DNA of 64,000 nucleotides from Commensalibacter melissae (GTDB lineage: Bacteria; Pseudomonadota; Alphaproteobacteria; Acetobacterales; Acetobacteraceae), in contig NZ_CP046393.1 of assembly GCF_009734185.1 (NCBI RefSeq), forward strand, positions 1,294,501-1,358,500. The letters run 5' to 3'. Under the pieces are notes generated by a model. The model saw only the letters and a list, made by a program, of their open reading frames with translations, was not told the origin of the DNA and ran no database searches. This document shows positions 28,133 to 37,500 of this stretch, piece by piece; the first letter of the stretch is position 1; every line of letters starts with the position of its first letter. A program made the translations under genes and the position numbers.

Positions 28133-29491
28133 TTATGATTCAGTTTTCAAATATCGCATAAGCAACGCATATTCGAGAGAAAGATTTTTCTGGACAGGAA
28201 TGTAGACAATATGACTATTTCCTGGGGCGATTTTAATGGCTTCCCCTTTCGTGTTTTCCATTTTTTCTAAAGTAAAGCTAACATTTCCGCCAGGAGTCAT
28301 TATTTCTAGTTGATCACCAATTTCAAAACGGTTTTTAACCGCGATTTCGGCAAGACCATCCCTGAAATTACCAGTGAATTCACCAGCAAATTGCTGTTTA
28401 ACCGAAATTGATGAACCTGTTTCATAATTTTGATATTCATTATGTTTATGTCGACTTAAAAAACCTTCAGTATATCCACGATGAGCCAGAGATTCCAAAC
28501 TTGTCATCAAATTCATATCAAATGGCCGACCTGCCAAGGCATCGTCAATTGCCTTGCGATATATTTGAGCAGTACGGGCACAATAATAATGAGATTTTGT
28601 TCTCCCTTCAATTTTAAGGGAATAAACACCAATATTAACCAACTTTTCAACATGCTGAATTGCTCTCAGATCCTTTGAATTCATGATATAAGTGCCATGT
28701 TCATCCTCAAAAGCTGTCATCTCCTCATCAGGGCGTTTTTCTTCGCGCAGAATGAAAACTTTATCCGTTGTCTCCCCTTCACCCAAGGTTGGTGGAACAT
28801 CATCAGATTTACAACATGTTTCAGATTGGTTTTTATTGACAATTTCTCCCAATTCATTTTCTGTTGCCTCTTCAACATCATATTTCCAGCGACAAGAGTT
28901 TGTACATGTTCCCTGATTGGCATCACGGTGATTAATATATCCCGACAATAGACACCGACCTGAATAAGCCATGCAAAGGGCCCCATGCACAAATACCTCC
29001 AATTCAATATCTGGAACATGTTGATGAATTTCTTCAATTTCCTTGAGGGAAAGCTCACGTGACAAGATAACCCGTGTTAATCCCATCTCTTTCCAAAATT
29101 TAACCGTGGCCCAATTAACAGCATTGGCCTGGACGGATAAATGTATGGCCATTTGAGGAAAATGTTGCCTCACCATCATAATTAGTCCAGGGTCAGACAT
29201 GATCAAAGCATCAGGTTCCATGGTGACAACAGGCTCCAAATCTTTGATAAATGTCTTTAACTTTGCATTGTGAGGTGCAATATTAACCACCACATAGAAA
29301 GATTTTCCTTGAGCATGTGCCTCATCAATACCGATTTTAAGATTTTGGTGATTGAATTCATTATTGCGAACTCGCAGACTGTAACGTGGTTGTCCTGCAT
29401 AGACCGCGTCTGCACCGTATGCGAATGCATATCGCATGGCCTTTAACGTACCAGCTGGACTTAAAAGTTCTGTTTTCAAAGATTGACGCAT
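28133..29491 (-). CDS. trhP: U32 family tRNA hydroxylation protein TrhP (YegQ)
   Basis: 452 aa U32 'peptidase'-family protein. Members of the YegQ/TrhP branch start wobble-uridine 5-hydroxylation (ho5U34, precursor of cmo5U) in tRNA. The sequence carries ELLSPAGTLKAMRYAFAYGAD, VFVHGALCMAYSGRCLLSGY, a Cys-rich QGTCTNSCRWKY (probable Fe-S ligands) and EDEHGTYIMNSKDL. It includes the long YegQ-type insertion after CRWKY and matches E. coli YegQ closely along its length as I recall it. It is separated from upstream gltX by a terminator, so it has its own promoter. Confidence 0.88.
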   Translation of the reverse strand: MRQSLKTELLSPAGTLKAMRYAFAYGADAVYAGQPRYSLRVRNNEFNHQNLKIGIDEAHAQGKSFYVVVNIAPHNAKLKTFIKDLEPVVTMEPDALIMSDPGLIMMVRQHFPQMAIHLSVQANAVNWATVKFWKEMGLTRVILSRELSLKEIEEIHQHVPDIELEVFVHGALCMAYSGRCLLSGYINHRDANQGTCTNSCRWKYDVEEATENELGEIVNKNQSETCCKSDDVPPTLGEGETTDKVFILREEKRPDEEMTAFEDEHGTYIMNSKDLRAIQHVEKLVNIGVYSLKIEGRTKSHYYCARTAQIYRKAIDDALAGRPFDMNLMTSLESLAHRGYTEGFLSRHKHNEYQNYETGSSISVKQQFAGEFTGNFRDGLAEIAVKNRFEIGDQLEIMTPGGNVSFTLEKMENTKGEAIKIAPGNSHIVYIPVQKNLSLEYALLMRYLKTES

Positions 29492-29514
29492 AACAAGGTA
29501 AAACTTTAATGAAA

Positions 29515-29537
29515 TAAAAAAGCCTTTTTAACAAGGC
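29515..29537 (-). terminator. Rho-independent terminator downstream of gltX
   Basis: Minus strand: stem GCCTT/AAGGC with a six-base loop (29522-29537) followed by six T. It lies between the gltX stop (29608) and the trhP start (29491) and separates the two transcription units. Confidence 0.65.
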
Positions 29538-29569
29538 CAAGAAATTTTTCAACCTTTTAAAAAAGCTAT

Positions 29570-29595
29570 ATGAAGATAAAATTATTTATCTTCAT
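29570..29595. other. Perfect 11-bp inverted repeat after gltX
   Basis: ATGAAGATAAA-ATTA-TTTATCTTCAT lies 12 bases past the gltX stop. It is followed on the minus strand by ATAGCTTTTTT, so it may be the first of two tandem terminators. It could also be an mRNA 3'-end stabilising stem. Confidence 0.5.
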
Positions 29596-29607
29596 AATTT
29601 AATTTAT

Positions 29608-30945
29608 CTAGGCAAGAGAACATGCCTCCGTTAACCGTCTGACCACTCTTTCTCGCCCAATCAGCGGTAAAAGCCCTCTCATCTCCGGCCCTTTATCCTC
29701 TCGTGTTAATGCCAGACGCAATGGATGAAAAAGAGATTTTCCCTTTCGACCACTAACCTCTTTCAAAATATTGGTCCATTGGCTCCAGGTCTCTTGCCCC
29801 CAAGGTTCAGTTGGCAAACATTCCAAGGCCAGATGAAGATATGATTTATCTTCATCCGCAACTTCAGGAATAATATCCTCATGAACCAAATCCCACCAAT
29901 ATCGCGTTTCAGACAATATATCGATATTGGGTCGGACAATATTCCAGAATTCTTCTGTAACAGCTTCAGGCAATCGATCTCTGACTTCTGAAAATTCCAT
30001 TGTATGTAAACACTTTTTATTCAATGCCAACATTTGTTGAATATCGAACCTTGCTGGTGAACGCGAATATGAGGATAAATCATAATCCTTTGCCAATTCG
30101 TCAACAGACAACAATTGTGGATCTCTTGATGTCCCCAATCTTGCCAGATAGGAAACCACAGCTTTTGCCTCCAATCCATCCTCGCGTAATCGGCGCAAAG
30201 AGATACTTCCCAATCGTTTTGAAAGCTTACCCCCATCCTCGTCAAGCAGTAACGGTAGATGTGCAAACTGGATCGTATTTGGATGATCAGTCAATGCCTC
30301 AATCAAATCCAGTTGAACACCTGTATTTGTCACATGATCCTCACCCCGGATAATATGCGTAATGCCACTTTCAAGATCATCGACAACTGATGCCAAAGTA
30401 TATAAAACGGTACCATCCGCCTTGATCATGACTGGATCGGAAATGGAGGATAATTTGACGTGACAGTCACCCATAACCAAGTCTTTCCATTTCATTTCAC
30501 GCCCAGAAAGCATGAAGCGCCAATGAGGTTTTTTTCCGTTTGCCTCTGACTCTTTTCGTTGTTCAGACGTAAGCTTAAGCATTGCCCGATCATAAATAGG
30601 AGGCTTATTTTGCCGACGACGCAACTCTCTCTTAAAATCAAGCTCCTGTTTAGTTTCAAAGCATGGATACAGACGCCCAGACTGTTTTAATTTTTCTATT
30701 GCCAATTGATAACGATCCATACGTTCAGATTGACGCATGAATTCATCCCAGCCAATCCCAAACCATTTTAATGCCTGATATATTTCCCGAACATATTCCT
30801 CCTTGGAGCGTTCAACATCCGTATCATCAATACGCAACATAAAGGTTCCACCATGATGACGGGCATAAAGTGCATTAGCAACTGCTAGACGGGCATTTCC
30901 TACATGCATTAAACCAGTAGGACTTGGGGCAAAACGTAATTTCAT
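29608..30945 (-). CDS. gltX: Glutamyl-tRNA synthetase (first of two copies)
   Basis: Class Ic synthetase of 445 aa from the ATG at 30945, which gives the canonical start [20 protein letters not shown]. The HIGH motif is HVGN, the nucleotide motif KLSKRLGSISL, and IIRGEDHVTNT binds tRNA and ATP. It differs strongly from the second GluRS at 53951. In bacteria with two copies, one often charges tRNA-Glu and the other mainly tRNA-Gln for the GatCAB route; which does what here cannot be read. It is the last gene of the aroG-pncB-hypothetical-gltX run. Confidence 0.92.
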   Translation of the reverse strand: MKLRFAPSPTGLMHVGNARLAVANALYARHHGGTFMLRIDDTDVERSKEEYVREIYQALKWFGIGWDEFMRQSERMDRYQLAIEKLKQSGRLYPCFETKQELDFKRELRRRQNKPPIYDRAMLKLTSEQRKESEANGKKPHWRFMLSGREMKWKDLVMGDCHVKLSSISDPVMIKADGTVLYTLASVVDDLESGITHIIRGEDHVTNTGVQLDLIEALTDHPNTIQFAHLPLLLDEDGGKLSKRLGSISLRRLREDGLEAKAVVSYLARLGTSRDPQLLSVDELAKDYDLSSYSRSPARFDIQQMLALNKKCLHTMEFSEVRDRLPEAVTEEFWNIVRPNIDILSETRYWWDLVHEDIIPEVADEDKSYLHLALECLPTEPWGQETWSQWTNILKEVSGRKGKSLFHPLRLALTREDKGPEMRGLLPLIGRERVVRRLTEACSLA

Positions 30946-30984
30946 AATCTGTACTTGTATTTTAATTAACAAAGAAAACTTATA

Positions 30985-31395
30985 TTATTTGTCGTCTTCA
31001 GGAAAATCATCCTCTTCCACCAAACGACGTGGATCAAGCGCACGCCAGTCCCTTTCCATTGGCGTAGCAACATTTTCAATAAACATCATAATGGAATCCG
31101 AAGAATCCCAATTCTCTTTTTCTCGTGAATCAACAACTTTCGCATCTTCTCCAAAAGCTGACCAAGCATCAAAGATTTCCTGTCGTGAAGCTCCCGGAAT
31201 ACGGCATCTTTCAACACTGTCCCGAACATAAGTTTTGGCGAATGCATTGGCATGTTCCAAACTGTAAAAACCGGCAACCACTTCAGTGACCTCATTTTTT
31301 TGCTCACTCGAAAGATCAAAGATCTGTACATTATATTCTCTCTTGTCTTCTTTGTTCTGATCTTCTTGATTTTGCAAATTATTTACCCCATTCAT
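30985..31395 (-). CDS. Conserved-looking hypothetical protein, acidic
   Basis: 136 aa, soluble, rich in Asp and Glu, with no signal or membrane helix. The core YNVQIFDLSSEQKNEVTEVV, SLEHANAFAKTYVRDSVERCR and a terminal DWRALDPRRLVEEDDFPEDD look like an ordered small domain with a charged tail. I do not recognise the family. It sits 13 bases after pncB and 39 before gltX, so it is translated from the same operon. Confidence 0.75.
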   Translation of the reverse strand: MNGVNNLQNQEDQNKEDKREYNVQIFDLSSEQKNEVTEVVAGFYSLEHANAFAKTYVRDSVERCRIPGASRQEIFDAWSAFGEDAKVVDSREKENWDSSDSIMMFIENVATPMERDWRALDPRRLVEEDDFPEDDK

Positions 31396-31408
31396 ATATT
31401 ATAAATTA

Positions 31409-32620
31409 TCATATTCCCAAGTTAGGCATATACTGTCGGGCAAGATTAATCAAAAATTCCCGACCTTTTTTAACCAAAGGTTTGCCATTATAGGCAATAA
31501 TATCGGCAGTTGCATATGTTTCATTCCATAAAACAGGAATGAATGAACCGGTCCCGACAATATCAACCGGGGCTCTTGCTTCAGAAATGATACGACATTT
31601 CTCGATATCAAACCCCGATGAGGCAATGATCTTAACCCTATCAAATCCGGCCTCATCAAGTTTTTTACGCATATACCATATTGCAGCCGCAGAGACACCT
31701 GTTCCTGCCAGATATGTCAATTCTTTTTCGGAACAATAGCGTTGAATTGTTTCAGGAGCATATCGCATTAACAGTTCATATGATGACTGTCTATTCAGTC
31801 CTTCAATGTATCGTCCACCATGAGTATCCAAGCGCAGCAAAACTTTACCCTGGGCCGCCAATTCTGGAAAAGCCTTGCAAACCGCCAATCCATCGGTAAT
31901 TTCTTGACCAAAGTAATCAACCAATACACCAAGTTCCTGATCTGGAAACTGCCCATGAAACATTTCAGCAGCTTTAAGGGTTGAACCGGCATAACCGATC
32001 AAGGCGTGCGGCATTGTTCCAAGTCCATGATGTAATCCATAAAATTTTGAGGTTATCGTACTCGCAGTCCCGATAAATCCTTTCGCTCCGTTCTTTTTTT
32101 GTGCTGCCTTGCTACCAACCCATGCAGCATACTCCACCAACTCCTGCATTTCATAACCGGCACAATGTCGCGCATCCATCGCGATGAAGCTTGTATCTGG
32201 CAAAAGTTGGGTCATCTGAAACGCATTGCAGGCGGCAACACAACAGGCGCCGAGTTTTTGCAATAATATGGTTTCCAGTGTGACAAGCTGTTTAAAGGAT
32301 CCCTTTAAGTATAGTATCGGCAACCCTGCTCCAACCCATTCCCCTTCTGGAAATGCCAGTTTATAACTGGCATTAATTTTTTCCCTGGCGATAATATGCT
32401 CTAGCCATTCAAGAGCAATACGAGGTGCAGAAATTACAGGACGTCGTAAAAAAACGGCATAAACAACTTCTGTATCCCCATATTGCTCGATTATTTTCTG
32501 TGTACGAACAAAATACATATCCGTACGATTTAATATTTCCTCATTATTACCAGGTACTGTCACAGCCAAGGTAGATGACAGAATTTTATCCACGTTCTTT
32601 TTCTCTAATCCATCAGTCAT
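31409..32620 (-). CDS. pncB: Nicotinate phosphoribosyltransferase
   Basis: 403 aa from the ATG at 32620 (a TTG lies five codons upstream in frame). It condenses nicotinate with PRPP to nicotinate mononucleotide in the Preiss-Handler NAD salvage route. RTDMYFVRTQKI near the N-terminus, the family's phospho-acceptor-type His in GLGTMPHALIGYAGS, RLDTHGGRYIEG, and IIASSGFDIEKCR with VDIVGTGSFIP (phosphate site) are all present. It lies 24 bases after aroG. Confidence 0.85.
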   Translation of the reverse strand: MTDGLEKKNVDKILSSTLAVTVPGNNEEILNRTDMYFVRTQKIIEQYGDTEVVYAVFLRRPVISAPRIALEWLEHIIAREKINASYKLAFPEGEWVGAGLPILYLKGSFKQLVTLETILLQKLGACCVAACNAFQMTQLLPDTSFIAMDARHCAGYEMQELVEYAAWVGSKAAQKKNGAKGFIGTASTITSKFYGLHHGLGTMPHALIGYAGSTLKAAEMFHGQFPDQELGVLVDYFGQEITDGLAVCKAFPELAAQGKVLLRLDTHGGRYIEGLNRQSSYELLMRYAPETIQRYCSEKELTYLAGTGVSAAAIWYMRKKLDEAGFDRVKIIASSGFDIEKCRIISEARAPVDIVGTGSFIPVLWNETYATADIIAYNGKPLVKKGREFLINLARQYMPNLGI

Positions 32621-32659
32621 CCATTTGACTTTCAATAATATTACAAAACAATATTCCTG

Positions 32660-34051
32660 TTAATGAGCCGCAAAATTTCTTTTGGTCAACTCATCAGCAA
32701 GCAGAAAAGCGATTTCCAAAGACTGTTCAGCATTTAAACGAGGATCACAAAATGTCTGGTATCGTTTTGCAAGATCAGACTCCTTTAGATGATGGACTCC
32801 ACCGATACATTCCGTAACATTTGTTCCGGTCATTTCAACATGAATACCACCCGGAATAGCGTTTGAAGAAGTCATTACATCAAAAAAACCTATAACTTCA
32901 GCAAGTATTGAATCAAATGAACGTGTCTTGACCCCGTTACTTGTTGAAATCGTGTTCCCATGCATTGGATCGCAAAGCCATGTAACAATATGACCAGAAT
33001 CTTTAATCCCCTGAACTATCTTGGGCAAATAATCCCTAACTTTTGCAGCCCCCATGCGACTGATCAGAGAAATACGTCCCGGTTCATTGTTTGGATTCAA
33101 AATATCCAACAATTTTAATAAATCCTCCAAATCGGCAGATGGACCAACCTTGATACCAACCGGATTTTTAACGCCTCGCAAAAATTCAACGTGCGCACCA
33201 TCAGGTTGACGTGTTCTATCACCTATCCATAAAAAATGCGCCGAACAATTATACCAGTCATCGGATGTTGAATCAATTCGTGTCAAAGCCTGTTCATAGG
33301 GCAATAATAAGGCTTCATGAGATGTGTAAAATTCTGTTTCATGAATTTGCGGCGTATTTTGTGATGTCAAGCCACAAGCTTTCATAAACGCTAGAGTTTC
33401 ATCTATTCGATTGGCCAATTTGTTGTATTGTTTTGCCAGAGGCAGGCGCTTGACAAAATCCAGATTCCAGCGATGGACTTCATTTAGATTAGCATAGCCA
33501 CCATTTGCAAATGCACGGATCAAATTCAAGGTCCCAGCTGACTGGAAATAGGCAATTTCCATTCTTCTCGGATCTGGAGTACGGGCCTCTTTCGTAAATT
33601 CAGCTCCATTGATAATTTCGCCACGGTATGATAAAAGACTCATACCGTTCTTATTTTCATGTGATGAAGAGCGTGGTTTGGCAAATTGACCTGCAATGCG
33701 ACCAATTTTTACAACAGGAACTTTTGCTCCAAACGTCAGGACGACAGCCATTTGAAGAATAACCCTGAACATATCCCGAATGATATCAGCCGTAAATTCC
33801 TCAAAATTTTCAGCGCAAGGCCCACCCTGTAATACAAATGCCTTACCTTCCGCTGCTGCTGCCAATTGCTTTTTCAGTTTACGCGTCTCACCTGCAAAAA
33901 CCAAAGGTGGATATTGGAATAATTTATCTTCGATTAATTTCAATACGGATTGATCTGGATATTCTGGCACCTGTTTAATTGGAAATGAACGCCAAGAATC
34001 TGGTGTCCAGTTCTTATTTACATTAGCATCAGACAATATCTTACTATCCAT
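32660..34051 (-). CDS. aroG: Class II 3-deoxy-7-phosphoheptulonate synthase
   Basis: 463 aa plant-type (class II, AroA-II) DAHP synthase, the first step of the shikimate pathway. Signatures include [48 protein letters not shown], and CDPMHGNT with the metal His. The metal-binding loop, usually GGDCAE, reads GGPCAE here (Pro78, Cys79): the metal Cys is kept but the preceding Asp is replaced. It leads the operon with pncB. No attenuator is evident upstream. Confidence 0.93.
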   Translation of the reverse strand: MDSKILSDANVNKNWTPDSWRSFPIKQVPEYPDQSVLKLIEDKLFQYPPLVFAGETRKLKKQLAAAAEGKAFVLQGGPCAENFEEFTADIIRDMFRVILQMAVVLTFGAKVPVVKIGRIAGQFAKPRSSSHENKNGMSLLSYRGEIINGAEFTKEARTPDPRRMEIAYFQSAGTLNLIRAFANGGYANLNEVHRWNLDFVKRLPLAKQYNKLANRIDETLAFMKACGLTSQNTPQIHETEFYTSHEALLLPYEQALTRIDSTSDDWYNCSAHFLWIGDRTRQPDGAHVEFLRGVKNPVGIKVGPSADLEDLLKLLDILNPNNEPGRISLISRMGAAKVRDYLPKIVQGIKDSGHIVTWLCDPMHGNTISTSNGVKTRSFDSILAEVIGFFDVMTSSNAIPGGIHVEMTGTNVTECIGGVHHLKESDLAKRYQTFCDPRLNAEQSLEIAFLLADELTKRNFAAH

Positions 34052-34309
34052 TGTAAATCCTGTTTCAATAAAAGCTTAAATTACAAATATTTTATCTAAT
34101 ATTTTACATTCAAACATACAATAACATTTTCCTAAAAAAACATATTATTTATCTTATAATATAAAAAATTAACCATATTTATAAAATAATTAACCAGCAG
34201 CTTTAATATTGTATGGTGTTTCATATAATATACTCTATACAGATACACGATTTTTATATAAAACTTTCCTTAAATATCTTTGACCTTGAACGAATGGGAA
34301 CAACAGTTA

Positions 34310-35122
34310 ATGATGATTTTCTCTCGCCGGGCTTTTCTTGCCAGCTTAACCGCATTTATCCTTTATTCGGGTATTCCGCAAGAAACTAAAGCCGCCTCCA
34401 CCGTTCAAACTATTCGTGTCGGTATCATTAGTGGTCCTGAAGAGGAACTGGCCCTTACCGCCAAGGAAGTTGCAAAAACAAAAAACATTGATATTCAACT
34501 GGTCAATTTTGACGATTACAATATTCCAAATGAAGCGCTTGTTGGTAAAGATATTGATGCCAACGCTTTCCAAACAGTTCCCTTCATGGATGCGCAAATT
34601 CAAGCAAGAAATTATAAATTGGCCGTTCTTGGAAAAACATGGGCAGAACCACTGGGTTTTTACTCACATAAAATCAAATCCATCCGTGATCTTCCTGACC
34701 AAGCAAAAATCGCCATTCCCAATGATCCTTCCAATCAAGGCAGAGCTCTTAATCTTCTAGTGAAAGCCAATCTCATCCAACTACGGCAGAATGCTCCGGC
34801 ATTACCTAGACTTGGGGATGTCATCAGTAATCCACATCATTTTCAACTTATTGATCTTGACGCCGCCCAATTATCCCGTGCCCTAGATGATGTCACAATG
34901 GCCGCGGTCAATACGAATTTCGTCATACCGGCCGGGATCAATCCAAAATCTGCTTTACTTAGAGAGGATATTAAAGACAGTCCTTATGACAATATCTTGG
35001 TTGTACGTAAAGGGGATGAAAACCGCCCTGAAATGAAATTGTTGCTGGAGAGTTTTCAATCCGATGCCGTGAAAAAGGCAATGGAAGATAAATTTCACGG
35101 CGCTATATTGCCTGCATGGTGA
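34310..35122 (+). CDS. metQ: Methionine ABC transporter substrate-binding protein, Tat-type signal
   Basis: 270 aa from the ATG at 34310 (an ATG one codon later and a TTG at 34280 are alternatives). NlpA/MetQ family: VRVGIISGPEEEL-like start of the mature protein, ANAFQTVPFMDAQ, IAIPNDPSNQGRAL and AAVNTNF match. The N-terminus MMIFSRRAFLASLTAF fits the twin-arginine consensus SRRxFL and ends with ETKA/AS. There is no lipobox Cys, so unlike E. coli MetQ it is probably a free periplasmic protein. It is followed after 40 bases by metN. Confidence 0.9.
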   Translation: MMIFSRRAFLASLTAFILYSGIPQETKAASTVQTIRVGIISGPEEELALTAKEVAKTKNIDIQLVNFDDYNIPNEALVGKDIDANAFQTVPFMDAQIQARNYKLAVLGKTWAEPLGFYSHKIKSIRDLPDQAKIAIPNDPSNQGRALNLLVKANLIQLRQNAPALPRLGDVISNPHHFQLIDLDAAQLSRALDDVTMAAVNTNFVIPAGINPKSALLREDIKDSPYDNILVVRKGDENRPEMKLLLESFQSDAVKKAMEDKFHGAILPAW

Positions 35123-35162
35123 CACATTCTTTTCCTCAATGCAGTTTAATTGATAAAAATTT

Positions 35163-36200
35163 ATGACTTCAGATTTACCCGTTATTGAATTTGACAATGT
35201 ATGCAGAAATTTTGGCAATCATGCCGCATTATCCAACCTTACTTTCTCGATTCAAAAAGGAGAAATAGTTGGAATTATCGGACACTCTGGAGCAGGAAAA
35301 ACAACTCTGCTACGATGTTTGGCGGGGCTGGAAAAACCAACAAGTGGCAAGGTCAAGATTGAAGGAAAAGATATAGCCCATTTGCCTGAAAAGGCTCTTA
35401 TTCCATTGAGACAGCGAATTGGGCTGGTTTTTCAGCATTTTAATCTACTTAATTCTAAAAATGTTTTAAATAATATTGCCCTTCCCTTGAAAATTGCAGG
35501 GATTCCTAAAGCCAAGCGAATTGAGAAAGCAAAAGAATTGCTCGAACTGGTTGGCATTCCTGACAAGGCCCTCAATTATCCAGCCCAGTTATCGGGGGGG
35601 CAAAAACAACGTGTTGGAATAGCAAGAGCCCTGGCAGCCAATCCCGCCCTTTTGTTATGTGATGAGGCAACCTCTGCCCTTGACCCAGAAACGACACGTT
35701 CAATAATTGAACTTTTATTACGAATTAATCAGAAACTAAAACTTACAATTGTTTTGATCACTCATGAAATGAGTGTTATCCGCCTTTTAGCAGATCGAGT
35801 TTTTGTTCTGCAAAAAGGTAAAATCATCGAGGAGGGAGCAGTCGGTAAAGTTTTTGCTCATCCGCAATCGGAAACAACCCAACAATTATTGCAAGAGGAA
35901 CAGCCTTCCCTTCCCCAAAGTATATCGCAAAATATTCATCCCAACCCTGACAGGAATGACCATGCCATTCTACATGTCGTCATGATGGGCAAGGTTGTAA
36001 GAGATCCCTTAATAGCTAATCTTCAAAAAGATTATCAAATTTCCGCAGTACTGTTGGAAGGAAACATAACCCATATACGTGAAACACCAATTGGCACGAC
36101 ATTTCTTGCCGTTCCTGCGGATCAATGGCAACAAACAATAACAGCTCTTACAAGCATGGGTGTTGAGACAGTTGAAAAGGTTGGTTATGTCCGTCTTTAA
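35163..36200 (+). CDS. metN: Methionine ABC transporter ATP-binding protein
   Basis: 345 aa. The ABC domain (about 1-240) has Walker A GHSGAGKTTLLR, signature LSGGQKQRVGIARAL and Walker B LLLCDEATSALDPE. The C-terminal NIL domain (about 262-345) is the methionine-sensing trans-inhibition domain typical of MetN. Its 3' end overlaps metI by 14 bases. Confidence 0.95.
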   Translation: MTSDLPVIEFDNVCRNFGNHAALSNLTFSIQKGEIVGIIGHSGAGKTTLLRCLAGLEKPTSGKVKIEGKDIAHLPEKALIPLRQRIGLVFQHFNLLNSKNVLNNIALPLKIAGIPKAKRIEKAKELLELVGIPDKALNYPAQLSGGQKQRVGIARALAANPALLLCDEATSALDPETTRSIIELLLRINQKLKLTIVLITHEMSVIRLLADRVFVLQKGKIIEEGAVGKVFAHPQSETTQQLLQEEQPSLPQSISQNIHPNPDRNDHAILHVVMMGKVVRDPLIANLQKDYQISAVLLEGNITHIRETPIGTTFLAVPADQWQQTITALTSMGVETVEKVGYVRL

Positions 36201-36894
36201 TCTTGATCAAATGAATAATCTCATAAGTCAGTACTCTCATATTTCAACATATCAACTTGAGCAGTTATATATTGCTATTGGCCAGACATTGGAAATGACT
36301 CTAGCTTGTGGTTTGCTAACCTTGACAGGTGGATTACCTCTCGCCCTTTTCCTGGTTATCACCGCACCTGACGGTTTAAGGCCCGCACCGATATGTAATC
36401 GATCGATTGGATTCATTATTAATATATTCCGATCCATTCCTTTTATAATATTGCTAGTGGCCCTAATTCCCGTAACACGATTTCTTGTTGGAACCGCTAT
36501 TGGCACGACTGCAGCAATTGTTCCGTTAACTATTGCAACTATTCCCTATTTTACCAGAATAGCGGAAGTTTCCCTTAAGGAAGTCGACCGTAATCTTATT
36601 GAGGCAGTTAAAGCGATGGGAGGAAGCAATTTTACAATTATTAAAGAGGTTCTATTGCCTGAAGCTTTACCGGGACTCATTTCCGGTTTTACCGTGACTC
36701 TAATCCTGATTATTGGAATATCCGCCATGGCTGGGACCATTGGGGCAGGTGGATTGGGTCATTATGCTATACAATATGGATATCAACAATTCAGATCGGA
36801 TATTATGGGAATTGTAATCGTTATATTGGTGCTCATGATTTCAGGAATTCAATGGTTGGGAGATTATCTTGCAAGAAAATATAATCACCGTTAA
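36187..36894 (+). CDS. metI: Methionine ABC transporter permease
   Basis: 235 aa from the ATG at 36187, which has AAAGG 7 bases upstream inside metN; ATG 36211 is a shorter option. It has five membrane helices. The permease coupling loop EAVKAMGGSNFTIIKEVLLPEALPGL (read as overlapping segments near 128-155) is the EAA motif contacting MetN. GLGHYAIQYGYQQF near the end is typical of MetI. It completes metQNI. Confidence 0.93.
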   Translation: MSVFNLDQMNNLISQYSHISTYQLEQLYIAIGQTLEMTLACGLLTLTGGLPLALFLVITAPDGLRPAPICNRSIGFIINIFRSIPFIILLVALIPVTRFLVGTAIGTTAAIVPLTIATIPYFTRIAEVSLKEVDRNLIEAVKAMGGSNFTIIKEVLLPEALPGLISGFTVTLILIIGISAMAGTIGAGGLGHYAIQYGYQQFRSDIMGIVIVILVLMISGIQWLGDYLARKYNHR

Positions 36895-37090
36895 TCCTTA
36901 GATAAAATTAAAATTACTGATATTTCTGAAATCATCAAATATGTTTTTATTTCATTTTATGTTATAGATTGAAGAATAAACCCATCCATTTCATCACGGG
37001 CTTAACTTTTCAAATTTGGTATATTATATCAAGAACGTAAATTATAAATCTATATCAGCTATTTTTTAGAGCCATAAAGGATAAATTATA

Positions 37091-37492
37091 ATGAATTGGT
37101 TTAAAACTGGATTGTATACAGTTTTACTTTCTACGACTTTACTATCTGTCAAAACTTATGCACAAGTTACGCCAATCAATCAAGAAGAAAGCGGAACTTT
37201 ACCAGGCTTATCCAAACAATCCGTTCAAATGAAATCCCAGGAAGCTGAAAAAGGGGGTGAACATATTACCGTTCGAGGACACCGTGAACCACCTCCCGGT
37301 TATACCTATGCGCCTTCCATGAACATGCAAAATGGACCAGATCCCGAGCATCAACAAGCTTTGGCTGAATCGAAAGACAAGGTAAGTGGTGCCAATCTTT
37401 CAAAATATGGTACCGCGTATCAAGAAAGTGGCCCAATGGGACAGGGAAAATTAGGGGATTCAACAGGAAATGGATGGTTAACCCCCCGATAA
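37091..37492 (+). CDS. Small secreted protein, unknown function
   Basis: 133 aa with a clear signal peptide (about 1-24, cleaved after KTYA) and AAAGGA 10 bases before the ATG. The mature part is polar, Gly- and Pro-rich and probably disordered: ITVRGHREPPPGYTYAPSMN and GPDPEHQQALAESKDK. It is monocistronic between metI and the convergent gor, with only 8 bases between stops. I do not recognise a family. Confidence 0.75.
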   Translation: MNWFKTGLYTVLLSTTLLSVKTYAQVTPINQEESGTLPGLSKQSVQMKSQEAEKGGEHITVRGHREPPPGYTYAPSMNMQNGPDPEHQQALAESKDKVSGANLSKYGTAYQESGPMGQGKLGDSTGNGWLTPR

Positions 37493-37500
37493 TCAAACTT

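Noticed and set aside
30000-30353. 117-aa open frame on the plus strand within gltX
   Set aside because: Shadow of the gltX coding sequence with no family resemblance or ribosome site.
34052-34309. SAM-type riboswitch before metQ
   Set aside because: The leader is almost pure AT without the paired helices or conserved core expected; nothing convincing was found.
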